NCBI GenBank assembly: GCA_018881555.1
Contig: JACAXG010000069.1
Span: 1,736,001-1,800,000 of the forward strand
DNA length: 64,000 nt
Source: Amblyornis subalaris
Lineage: Eukaryota; Chordata; Aves; Passeriformes; Ptilonorhynchidae
Direction of reading: 5' to 3'
Translations under genes and position numbers: made by a program
Shown: positions 25,799 to 36,508 of the stretch, piece by piece
Numbering within the stretch: the first letter of the stretch is position 1
Layout of the letters: each line of letters opens with the position of its first letter
Notes under the pieces: generated by a model
Seen by the model: only the letters and a program-made list of their open reading frames with translations
What the model was told of the DNA's origin: nothing
The model's database searches: none

Positions 25799-26527
25799 CT
25801 GGAAGACAAAGCAGAAGTAGCAGTGAGTGTGTGTCTGTTGCTCTCCAGAGGAGCACACAGTGCCACCTGCAGTGCATAAGCATGTTTGGAAATGTTGCCT
25901 GTAACCTTTTCCAGTTTATGAAATGGATGACTTGGCTTACATTAATTCATGGGAGTTGGGTGAAGTATAAAGAGAGGTTGCTTTTCAAGCCTGATGGAGC
26001 CTTTGATGCAAATGTTGAAGACCAGCAGAGTGCTATCATAATTCTATTTCAAAATATATTTTTTTATTGTTGGTATTAATTGATTCTCAGTTCTTTATCA
26101 ATTGTCTCTTCTGGACTCCGCACAGAAGGTATCAAAAGCAAGATCCAAACAGCTCTTTTGGGTACAGTTAATTCTGTACCATTCAGATGCTGACTTCTGG
26201 AAAGGATCGATGATTCAGGCCCTGAAAGCTTTTTCTCCCATAATACAGGTGGTGTCTAAGGAGAGCATCACAGCTAAAGAAATGTACCTGAAGTTAACAG
26301 ATAACCCCAGGCTCAAATTCCCATACTCTCAATTCTGATATGTACATTGACCTAAACTAAACAAAGTTTTAACACTTATTTTTCACAGCAATAAAGTCTC
26401 TTACAAATGTGGTTAAAATCCCTTCAAACATGATCAGCCCCATAAGATGTCTAGCACTGCTTTGTTCCCACTGAAAAGGGAACCATTGTTCAATATATGT
26501 CCCCCCCTTTATAACTTTGCTTCTTAC

Positions 26528-26785
26528 GTGGCAAGTATCACTCGGAGAATATTTATTTTTCCCTATAGCACACAACATATTGCTGGTTATTTTGGGGTCA
26601 TTTCTGTCACAGCTTCTTCTATCGCCAATTTTGAGAGTTGCCTGCTGGAGATATTCCGATGGCTTTCCTGGTGGTGTATCTCCCCAGCCAGCCACCTGGC
26701 ATAGTGTGCCATATTCAACGTCTTCACAAGAGTCAGGCAGAGGTAAAAGTTGCACATAATTATTCAGCTTTGCAGTATCATTCAG
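26528..26785 (-). pseudogene. granzyme-like exon 4
   Basis: 258 nt, phase 0 at both ends ('tttttag' acceptor, CAC|GTAAGA donor). Encodes LNDTAKLNNYV, CQVAGWG and the Asp189-containing SPSDTC. The middle part lacks the LREV.VTV strand typical of GZMA and GZMK. Confidence 0.88.
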
Positions 26786-27960
26786 CTAAAAAGGAAAAGA
26801 AAGGAAAAAAATAGCTTTCTTACTCAGAGAGGAAGGAAAGTATAATGTAGTTTCAATTGTCATTTAGTCTCATTTTACCAATACTTTCACTATAAATCAC
26901 TTTTCACTATTTAGGAACTGATCCTGAGGTTAATTTCCCCCTTGAAAATTCAAAAGACTTTCCATAATAGCAGTACAGCAATTCCTCGTCTATGGCAGCA
27001 GTAGTGAGTTCAAGCCCAGCTTCCCAGCTTAGTTGAATACAGTAAGAAATGTAAAACCTACATGGAGGCTGGGCTGTTGGATCTATGTCCTGTTCATGAA
27101 CCTAGCTTGCCACCGAACTTTGATGTTGGAATCAGATTCTAGTGTTCAAGTAACAGGAAAGTCTCAAACCACAGTGCAATGTACCCAAGAACAAAGATGA
27201 AAACAAAAGCTATATACGATTAGACATGACAGCAGCAATATAATTAAGGAAAAATAAAATCTCAATCTATTCAGACTGCCAATTTTTTGCTCTGAGAGAT
27301 TGTTAAGGGCTTAAATGATTCAAACTGGCTGTGTTTTGTTGGCCTTTGCCTGACAGATTCATCCTTCAGCAGAGGCTGGTTTAAGCCTCTACATGAAAAC
27401 ACGGCCAAATGCTGACTTACATCCTCAGTGTTCTTGGTAAGGGCTCACAGCTACTGAACAGACATTTTCAGTCTTGTGATCACTGCATCGTATTCATTTC
27501 ACAGGTTGCTGTATAGTTCTCAGTTAGAAAATTCTGTCTTTAAAAATACTTTAAAAAATGCACTCCAACAAATCCCAAAATTATATAAATAAATCTTTAC
27601 AGCTATTATTGCCAGTTCTGCTGGAAATTTCCAAAAATGGAAAGTTTATCCCAAGCCATTTAGTACTCCATTACAGCAGAAGTGTGGAGATGGGAGGTGA
27701 GCTCTGGAACTAGTACTATACCTGCTTTTGTGTCAAAGGGTTTTATGGCACCCATACCATTCTGGAACAGAGCTAACTTTCAGCTCTAGAAATACTACTT
27801 CCTAGCAATTTATTTTGGCTTTGTGTTCACAAATAACCTGGTGCTCCTGACAAGTGGCCACAGGAGAAGCCAGTGAAATGAGCCTGTCTACATTTACAAT
27901 GAAGCCAATGTAGAATGTTCACTAACATCTGAGGGAAGGAGCTTCTCAGAGATGGGCCAT

Positions 27961-28010
27961 GTCATATATGTCCCATCATATATGTCATTGTCATATGTCA
28001 TTGTCATATC
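27961..28010 (+). repeat. short tandem 'gtcatat' cluster
   Basis: Five imperfect copies of a GTCATAT-type unit inside intron 3 of the granzyme-like gene. Confidence 0.6.
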
Positions 28011-28050
28011 AAACTGGTTATGCCGCCTAAATACTAGAAACCAAGTTCCA

Positions 28051-28105
28051 GTCATAGAATCACAGAACCATAAATGTGAAGGTTAAAGATCATCTAGTCC
28101 TGTAG
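28051..28105 (-). repeat. small CR1-like fragment
   Basis: 'tcatagaatcacagaaccat' followed by 'aaagatcatctagtcc' is the reverse complement of a CR1 3' terminus with an internal deletion. Confidence 0.6.
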
Positions 28106-28676
28106 GGACATCTCCTTGTAAATTCAAATTCTTACAACCCCGCCCCACTTTGGCATTGGATGATAATGTTGGGAAGGACATCTTTCCAGGCTTCATTCTG
28201 CAGTGTCCGGAGCCTCCTCCACTTTGTGACCACTCCGTGCTCCTAGAGCTGAATTTGTGTATCCTGTATTATTCACATTTTTATTTTACATAGTTACCCC
28301 AAAAAATTAAGAGTAGGTTAGATCTCCATTTTTACTTAGTGCAGCACAAGGTATAACTCTGGGGTATAGGTGTGACCCAGACTTGGCTGCGTACAGCCCT
28401 TCAGCACTGCCTGTGAAAACTTACCAAAGAATGTGCTTTGTGTTTTGCAGTGAATGGATAAAGGGAGTTTTAGAGCACAGAATGGGCTTGATATGTCATC
28501 CCTGCTCACAGAGCCAGTGATCCTTTAACCTCATCTAGATTAATACAAGCAAAAGTAGGGTGTTCAGTGATATTGTTAAGCTATCTAAACAATGTATTCT
28601 TCAATATCAAAGAGTAGCCAAAATGATCATCAGCAAAAATCCTTTTATAAAAATACAACAATAATTAACACAATAC

Positions 28677-28824
28677 CTTGAGGAGCATTATATCATTATC
28701 CCAGGAAAACTGGTCAAATTCAGGATGAGGAAAGGAGTCCATAATCTCAAATATCTGCTGTTATTTTTCAGCAATGGATATCCGATGGGCTCCAAGAACA
28801 ACTCTGTCTTCTAATTTATTTACT
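28677..28824 (-). pseudogene. granzyme-like exon 3 with in-frame TAA
   Basis: 148 nt, entering with one base of a split codon and leaving in phase 0 (AAG|GTATTG). It reads VVLGAHRISIAEK, then TAA, then QQIFEIMDSFPHP and WDNDIMLLK with the catalytic Asp. Both sides of the stop align with GZMA exon 3, so this is a point change (GAA to TAA is the simplest), not a frameshift. Confidence 0.88.
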
Positions 28825-31298
28825 CTGTAATTTAAAGAAAGGATAGGGAGAGAAAGTCACTACAGAAACTGAGCAACCTCTCTCAGGATAATCAAAAGAC
28901 ATGTAACGTGATACTCACAATTTCATTTCACAACAGCATGATTAAAATATGGGCAGGCCATTGTTCATTTCAATGTTTTGAATGAGCTTCTCTTTTCCTC
29001 TATGAAGTAATGTTTCTTTACTGAGAATGTAGTTTAGTGAAACAATTGTATGGTAACAGACCTTCAGAGACTTTCAGAGGTCGGAATTAATTTCATGAAA
29101 GATCCTCCCATATATTCGAAGAGAGTTGCTTGCTGAAGGACTACTGGTACTCATGCCTTTCAATAATCTTTGAATGGTCTCCTTTTGCTTTATGACCTAA
29201 TCCTGCAAAGGACTGAAACATGCCTGGCATTGTGTAGGTTGTCTTGCTGACATCAACGGTACGTCAGAACAGTCATCAATACTCAATAGTTATCCTGAGC
29301 ATTATGCATACAGGTAAATGCTCTGGTAAAGTGAACACCTTTAATATTAATAAGTGTTTGGTCCTTAATTTCACTAAACACAAGATTCAGCACAGTGAGG
29401 AAGAAGGATATATGTTGCTTAATTCAAGATACCCCAGTAGTGAATATCAAAAAAAAGGAGAATGCTAAAATCCAAAGAGTTATATGTCCACTTCCTGCTA
29501 ATAAACATAAAGTTACACAACTCATAAATCCCCCTCTATCCCAAGCTCGCTAAGTATCATCAGAAAGATATTTGTTGGGATTTGTCTTTCTCCATTTTGC
29601 CCTGCTAAACTTAATGCGGCCCAATAATTTGACATTGCAGAAGACATAGTGTTGGTTTCACATCCTTCACCTTCAGAACAGAATCTCACTGTACACAGGA
29701 CAACTTATTCAAGCCAGAACAAAGACTTCATCAATCCAAACAATAAAAAAAAAATTTGGAAAAACTTCATTCAAGCTGCATGTCTCATTGAAAGATACAA
29801 TTCATTTATTTGTATATGAAAGTTTGCCCATGAAAATAGCTGTGAAGGCAGTGCTGTAGTCTAAAAATTTCTTTTTTTATCTACAAAGCACACTTCCTCA
29901 ATGAAAATTATACAAGGCTCTCAAAACTCCATCTCTGTGACTCTAACAGGTGGTTAACAGGCCACACAGCGATCCATGTTACTGAATTCATGCTGTTTTG
30001 TCTAAGAAAAAATTTATTTCAGAAGTGATTAACACATAAGCTTCATTACCTAGGAGTGCACTGCAATTACATGCACTGCAATTGCACCTGCTAAGAGTAG
30101 ACAGGCGTAGAACAGGGGTTGGTGGATTTTGTGGGAGCATTGTCTCACAGCTCAGAAGAAGGAAACCTGACAGATTCAACTTGACCCGGTGACAAAGACT
30201 TAAAGTCAGCCCAAACCGATGTGCTGTTAGAAACCCAAACCAGTGACCAGAGCACACTCTCCACAGGACCAGAGACAGACAGTGCCCTTTCCACTGAATA
30301 CCTTACAAATGTGAATTTTTATAACTGTACCTGATAGGGTGTCTTTGACCTAATGGCTGAAGAGTGAGAGAGGGACTTCAGATACCATTAAAAAGTCCTT
30401 TCATTTCGAAAAGGAGGACTTGATTTTATTTTGTATATTTCAAAAACAGAGCATGCTAGGAATTAATATTTCTACCCTTACAACCAAATGTGATTCAGCT
30501 GAAAAACTGTGAAAGTCACATTCACTTAGAAGGAACTGTGTCCTATTCCAGACTAACTCATGGAAGAAGCCTGGCCAACCTGCCCACACTGTGTTTAAGG
30601 AGGTCAGGTTTGCACAGGTTTACTGTAATTGGTTTCCTTCTATAAATTCAAAATAAGAAGGATAGATTGGAGAACTTAAATACAATTCAGAGAACTTTTT
30701 AACAAAAATTTTACTTCCTAACATGAACAGTAGATGTCCTCCTTATCCTGAGTCTGCTGTTCAAGTAGCACTTACCCCACCTGGGGAAGAGGTGCTTCTC
30801 CTCGCGTTAAACTTGTCGAAAGGTCAAGGATCCTTGTCACAGCTATGAGTGACATTCTGGTTTTGTGAGCCCAGGTCACTTAACATGAGAGGAATACTGT
30901 TCCCATCTAATTCAACTTCATCTCTCAGGGTATTTTGAGGCTCAGTCCCAGGCACACAGGTAAGATTTGTTTGAAGCACCTTGGGACATACTCCCTTCTC
31001 TAAGACATTGCTGTTTCAGGTGCATAAATAATTAATTTGATCGTTTAAGAGCACAGTATTAGTGCTGTTACATTGGCAGGATCTGACTAACAAAGGTAAT
31101 TGTAACAATGCAGATCAGTAGTTTAGAGCAACTTAAAACAGGATGACAAATTCTTGGATCATTTTAGTGAGAGAACTCAGCTTTGAACAATTCATGAAAA
31201 ACCAACACCCACCTTTCTTCACTTACAGGCTTGCACACCATGCCCCACTTCAATTATTCTCTTTAATGAAGAATTAAAATTACCCAATTTTAAGATAC

Positions 31299-31443
31299 TT
31301 ACAATGTGCTGCTGTCAAAACCCATTGCTTTTCCACAAGAGTTCCTCCACAGCAGACATCTAAATCCTTGTCCTGGATAGCAGCCATATAAGGCCAGGAA
31401 TAAGGATGCACAACACGTCCTCTGATAATGTCTGTGCAGCCAC
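31299..31443 (-). pseudogene. granzyme-like exon 2 (mature N-terminus and catalytic His)
   Basis: 145 nt, the same length as GZMA exon 2. Encodes CTD, then [35 protein letters not shown]. To keep frame with exon 3 the donor must be AA|GTATCT. A stronger-looking GTAAGT four bases earlier would put TAG in frame at the junction. Confidence 0.85.
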
Positions 31444-31512
31444 CTGAAATACAACAGAAGTGCAATTGTATTACATGTTACCCAGAGGAACTGGGAATTT
31501 GGATATTTTTAC

Positions 31513-31594
31513 TCTTAGGTGAGTACTTGCATCTTGTCGGTGGGGTAACAGCAATCAGGGAAAGCAGGAGAGCAGCAGAGCTACCAGGTGTCAT
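31513..31594 (-). pseudogene. granzyme-like exon 1 (signal peptide), tentative
   Basis: Begins ATG with G at -3 and encodes MTPGSSAALLLSLIAV, a convincing signal peptide. An A|GTAAAA donor gives the phase 1 required by exon 2. It implies a 69-base intron and an unusually long propeptide of more than ten residues, so a different first exon further upstream remains possible. Confidence 0.5.
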
Positions 31595-32022
31595 AGCTGC
31601 TGCTATTTGCTGACAGGAGCCCTGTAAATTACCACGCAGTCTTTTCAATTTAAATGTCTTCGACAGGAAACGGAGTTTGAAAGTTTGTATTAATAGCTCC
31701 CTCTCTTGAAACTTCCCTTTACATCATTAATATTGTGTTATTTAACTGCGGATTGATTTCTTTAGATCCTTCCAGTTTCTTTAAAACCTGCCTGTTTCTT
31801 GAATCCCCTGATAAAACCTGAATAAAATCTAATCCCTGAATAATGCCTAGGTGTCCCAGGGAATTCAATATATTTTTGCCTTCAAATGAAAAAAAAAAAA
31901 AAGGAAATATGTGAGAAGAATTAAACTGGCCATCTTTACGCTCTTGAAAAAAATGGGAGAATGAATACAAGGGCCACCTGAAAAGGCTTCACAGAACACC
32001 AGTGTGAAGGAATAATCAGGGC

Positions 32023-32115
32023 ATGTAGAGTACAAAGTTGCTCCTAAACTGTGGACCAAGATAGAGTAAACTCAGGGCACACAGAGTACAAAAGTCACTC
32101 CTGTGGACCAAGGTA
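32023..32115 (+). repeat. imperfect direct repeat
   Basis: Two copies of a unit of about 55 bases containing 'agagtacaaa', 'ctcct' and 'gtggaccaag', separated by a few substitutions and indels. Confidence 0.55.
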
Positions 32116-35100
32116 CATCACTAGCCAGCAATTTCTCCACAGAATTATAATACCCCGGTAATATCTTCAGTTGAAAGACTGAAAAATACTCATATGTTAA
32201 TTAAAAAGAGCCACTGAGAACTGTCAGACATCTGTTATTTGATAAGCTAAAGAATGTGGGATATAAAAGACAAGCCACACACATGTAAGACAGAGCAATT
32301 CATATTTTCTTAGAAATAATTTTGGAGGGTGCAGCATTCAAATACAGAAAACCCTGGACTGTGAAACTGCCAGATGAAAACAAAACATCTAAGCTGTGGT
32401 CACACAAAAAAGATAAATTGGTGAAAAAGATATTTCTGTATTGCAAACCTCTGTGTCTGCATGCACGTTTTGCATGCCTTGCTGATAAACCACTACAAAA
32501 AACCCAGCCTGCGCTTGTGTGAAGAACTTAAAAAACCTGCTATACCATATTCAGTACCTTTAGAAAGAAATCTAAAATGTAACTTGCCCAATATAACTAG
32601 CTCTCTTTTTTATTCAAGAGCTACAGGATGGCAGCTCTCAATCTCATCGTTGAATGAAATTGTAACACTGAAATGTTTATTTCTATGGCACAGAATCTTA
32701 CTAGTCAAAACCCAGTTTGAAAGCACCTACACGATGCAACACAATGTAACAAAATTCATGTTTCAGAAAATTCTTCCAAAGCTCTTTTAAAAGGAAACAC
32801 ATGACTTTTAGAATTCTTCAGTTCTTAAAAAATACAGCCCTAGATCCCCCAAAGTTACTTTCCACTCTCCATCTAATCCCGGAATTATTCACTCACTGGA
32901 GGTTGTCTCTGCAAAGAGAGTCCTAAAGGCATAATTATGTTTGAGCCCTTTATGACTTTACTCTCCCACTAAACAGCCAGCTTAGAAAGAAGCATAAAAC
33001 AAAATAGGAAACGGATCCATATTCTGGCCAGACAGGAGAAGGCTTGTGTTTCCAGAGCATAATATCTAATGCTGGATCCTTTCTGCCAAGTACGTTCAAC
33101 ATCATAGAAGGAATGCTGATTTGCTTCAAGGCTTTGAGGACTCTCTGAGTTTACTACCTCTGCTTGAATTTCTGTGCTTCTACATTTTCCTGTGATATCA
33201 CACAGCAAACAGATGGAAAGAGAGAAGCTGAGTTAATGGCTGAGGCAGAAAAGACAACCAGGTAAGCATCATGAGGTACTGATACCAGAGAAGAAAATAA
33301 AATGGGTATGCCCAAGCATATGTTCTGTCCCTTCCCCAGTGAGTCACTGGGAGTCTGTATCCCAGCCACTGAGGGATGTATCCAGACACAGCAGGGTGAG
33401 GTTGGGAATGGGGCAGCCCAACGAGAAGAGAGGGAAACCACAGCAGCTCTGCCTTGCTGTGCTCCTGGCAGCTGCCCACTGCACCACTGTCCTGCCCTCC
33501 CTTCCCAGCCCAAGGCAACAGCCAAGCTGAGGCTGCTTGAATTCAGGCACCAACAGCCGTGGAAGGTTTACAGGTGCAGTTTAAATTGGTCTCCTGAACT
33601 GGTGTCCCAAAATGACTTCTGATGATCATCTTAAACACCACAGCAAGTAGCATGATGGAAAAAGGAACACAATCACCGCAGAAGAAAAATAGTCAAAATG
33701 ACTGAGTATGAGATAAGAGATAGAAGATCTCAGCACAGTACTGGACAGAGATGAAAGTGATCCACTGAGCCATGGGCTTAAAGTCCGTATGAAATTTCCC
33801 CAAAGGCAGAGACTGGAAGTAAAACCTGGGTAGACTCATTCTTTTACTCAGGCAGTGGCTTCTGTCAAGTGAGTGGCTCTGCTTTGTGGGCACTATAGGG
33901 AGAAAGGATGGAGTGTTTTACTTACAATATCTCACTCCTCTTGAAGAGCAATTGCAGCAGAGGAGCTAATAAACGAATTTGACTCGAGAAGGAAGTTTTG
34001 CTTTGGGGTTTCCCTTTACATGCAAAAGGCCAATAAAATCTAAACTTCACTGTAAACTAACCTATTACCATAACCGAAGGAGCCCAGCCAACTAAATGCA
34101 CACCCTAAAATTTTATGTCAAATTTTCATGCTCAACTATGTAAGTTACAAGCTGAAGAGGACACTCTGACAAAAGCATTTGGGTGCAAAATTTGGTCCTG
34201 GTTATGTGCATATCAATCTGATTTTTAATACCCACACCATCAGGGATTTTGTGAATAGTCAGAGAGGTCATTCAGAAGGAGCTTGCACAGAAAGTGATCA
34301 ATTGTTACTGAACAATAGTTTAGACTGAATATTCCTAATTATAATTATCAGTGTAAATGCATCTCTCTGAATTGGAGAGGATCTTTTAAGAGGCATGAAT
34401 GTGCTAGTACCCATGGAGATTCAGAAAAAATATCTTTAGAAGTAAGTAGGATTTAGAAGTAAATAGAATCACAACTAGATATTGAAAAAAAGTATAAACA
34501 GGCTATAGAAGATCTGGTTTCAGATAGTAGGCATAGATTTACCTGTATCTATTTACCTGGAAAACATTTAGGAACATTTGCTAATATTTTATTCCATGTC
34601 TTCCAAAGAGATTTTCCCTGAAAATAGATCACGCAAACATAGGATGATACATATCAAACCTCTTTTTACTAGACATGGTACTTCACATAGGATTATCCAA
34701 GGATGAATAATTGTAGCACTACAACTTTAAGCAGGTCTGAGCATACAGGATTTTTGCTCACAAGTGCTTAGCCTGATCATGTCTGTGCATAGTCTGGAGA
34801 AGAAACAGCTTCAATATGGCAAGAGTGTTAATTAAAATATCATAAAATCAGACTTTGGCAAATATTTATGATGGATAAAAGGAATAATTGTAACTATGAT
34901 ATGTGGTGATACTGTGTTCAAGAGAACATTCTTAAAGAGAAGATCAGTGGTACAAAGCGATGACAATTACAGGGAATGTGTTAGTAGTGAGGAGAAAAAT
35001 GAAAGAAAATTTAAAGCTTGGTGAGCTTTTGCAGAGCATGGAGCTGTCAAAATGTCACATAAGTGACTGTATCTTGACAAAAACACATCAGTGACAAAGA

Positions 35101-35520
35101 TCTCCACAGTCTCTAGAAATAGATCTACACTTGCCTTCTTCAGAGAAATCACCAACAGTTATCCTCTCTTCCAGAAAGGAGGGCAACAGCAAATTTGGGT
35201 AAGGTCTGCCCAAGATCTTGTACAAGTGAAACTCACATGGGGCTGGGCAACCGAGCTCAAAGATGGGACACAGCCAGAGCTCTGAAGCTTTCTGCAAGCT
35301 TGCCATAGTTGGGCTCCTTTCTGCAAGTTGACCATAGTAGAGCTCAAGTCTTCAAGAAACCTTCCTGTCTGTGGGACAGTGACACTTCACTAGTTAGGTA
35401 ATAAAATAATTGATGCTCCAAATTATTTAATATTTAAAGTTATTTCTATTATTTCTATTATTTTGGTATATATTTGAAAGTGAGGAACTCTGCCTTTACA
35501 AGGCTCTAAAAAAGATTTAT

Positions 35521-35712
35521 TCATAGAATCAGAGAATATCCTGAGTTGGAAAAAACCCACAAGGATTATCGAAGTCCACCTCCTTGTCCTGCACAGGACA
35601 CCCCAACAATCACACCATGTGCCTGAGAGCATTTTCCAATCACTTCTTGAACTCTGTCAAGCTTCGTGCTGTGATCATTTCCCTGGGGAGCCTGTTCCAG
35701 TGCCCAAACACC
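35521..35712 (-). repeat. CR1 retroposon 3' fragment
   Basis: 'tcatagaatcagagaat', 'cctgcacaggacacccca', 'atcacaccatgtgcctgag' and 'tccctggggagcctgttcca' are the reverse complement of a common avian CR1 3' end. Truncated at both ends. Confidence 0.85.
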
Positions 35713-36371
35713 CAGTTTTCAGGACTCAATTCAGTTGGCTAAAATTCAGCATTTAGTGATATTTGAGATACTATGAGTTCTCCAGACATGGGATGGTAAA
35801 TCTGACACAGCATCTTCAAAGACCCATGGCCTCCTGCACCAGAAGGCAGACCTAAAACAGCGCAAGACACTTTAAATGGTATTATACCCTTAACTATAGG
35901 CCATGAAACCACACTCAGTGCTATATGAATGCTCATCCACTGCAAAGCTAATGAGGTAGGATCAGATGCTGAAGGGAGTAAACATCAAATTCCCTGGCCC
36001 TGAGAGTCTCCTGAGCAGCACAGATAGCTCACTAATGGGAAGTGGACTGGAATTCATCTCTGACCGGGAAGCCACCTGAGCTGTCTGGAATGAAGCTGTA
36101 CGACTTCACGTGGAAGACTGAATCAAGCCTAAATTTATGTGAGCTGAGTCCCGCTGTGTTTCACCCCAGTATTCATACATTAATTCTCTGCAAATGCTAA
36201 AGCAAGAACGTGAAGGGTGGCAGAGCCTGTCTTCACACCACAGCAGATGATGCAATTTCTCAGTAACACTTCTGCTGTAAGGTACATTGTTGGGGAGGGT
36301 TTCTGTCTTTGTCATGGTCACAGATGTCAAATATCCTTAAAAGGAAAAACAAAACCCACATCCTTTTCATT

Positions 36372-36379
36372 TATATATA
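36372..36379 (+). promoter_or_regulatory. GZMA: probable GZMA TATA box
   Basis: TATATATA lies 79 bases upstream of the GZMA ATG. A start about 30 bases further would give a 5'UTR of roughly 45-50 bases. Confidence 0.45.
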
Positions 36380-36380
36380 T

Positions 36381-36410
36381 AGATGGATAGATAGATAGAT
36401 AGATAGAGAT
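36381..36410 (+). repeat. GATA tetranucleotide microsatellite in GZMA promoter
   Basis: About six GATA units (one GATG variant) directly after the TATA element and upstream of or overlapping the predicted transcription start. Each unit also matches the core GATA-factor site. Confidence 0.85.
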
Positions 36411-36450
36411 ACATTAAACAGTGAATAAGGAGGAACATCAGACAGAAATC

Positions 36451-36508
36451 ATGGGTGCTTCCTTTACTTGGTACACCTTTGCTGCTGTCATTCTGGTAAT
36501 TCATGGAG
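36451..36508 (+). CDS. GZMA: GZMA exon 1 (signal peptide)
   Basis: 58 nt: ATG, hydrophobic [10 protein letters not shown], donor G|GTAAGC in phase 1. Confidence 0.92.

Larger units (their letters stand above)
25637..31594 (-). pseudogene. granzyme A/K-like serine protease, interrupted by a nonsense codon
   Basis: Trypsin-fold protease gene of the cytotoxic granzyme family. It joins 31513-31594, 31299-31443, 28677-28824, 26528-26785 and 25637-25798 (795 nt, 265 codons). Intron positions and phases equal those of the GZMA gene at 36.4 kb. His (LTAAHC), Asp (WDNDIMLL) and Ser (ADSGGPL) of the triad, Asp189 in the S1 pocket and the usual disulphide cysteines are present. One codon, TAA at 28761-28763, aligns with Glu in GZMA and would stop the product at about 96 residues, before Asp and Ser. 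All other exons are open, so the lesion is recent, polymorphic or a sequence error. Gly193 is replaced by Ala, the mature N-terminus reads IIRG instead of IIGG, and the GZMA inter-chain Cys is absent. Synteny suggests the GZMK slot, but exon 4 (SEYLQQATLKIGDRRSC) is too divergent to call. Confidence 0.8.
31595..36371. other. intergenic region between divergent granzyme genes
   Basis: About 4.8 kb separating the two head-to-head granzyme genes, so it should hold both promoters. Besides a CR1 fragment (35.5-35.7 kb) and an imperfect direct repeat near 32.0-32.1 kb, I see nothing recognisable. A GC-richer patch at 33.3-33.55 kb has no motif I can name. Confidence 0.5.
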
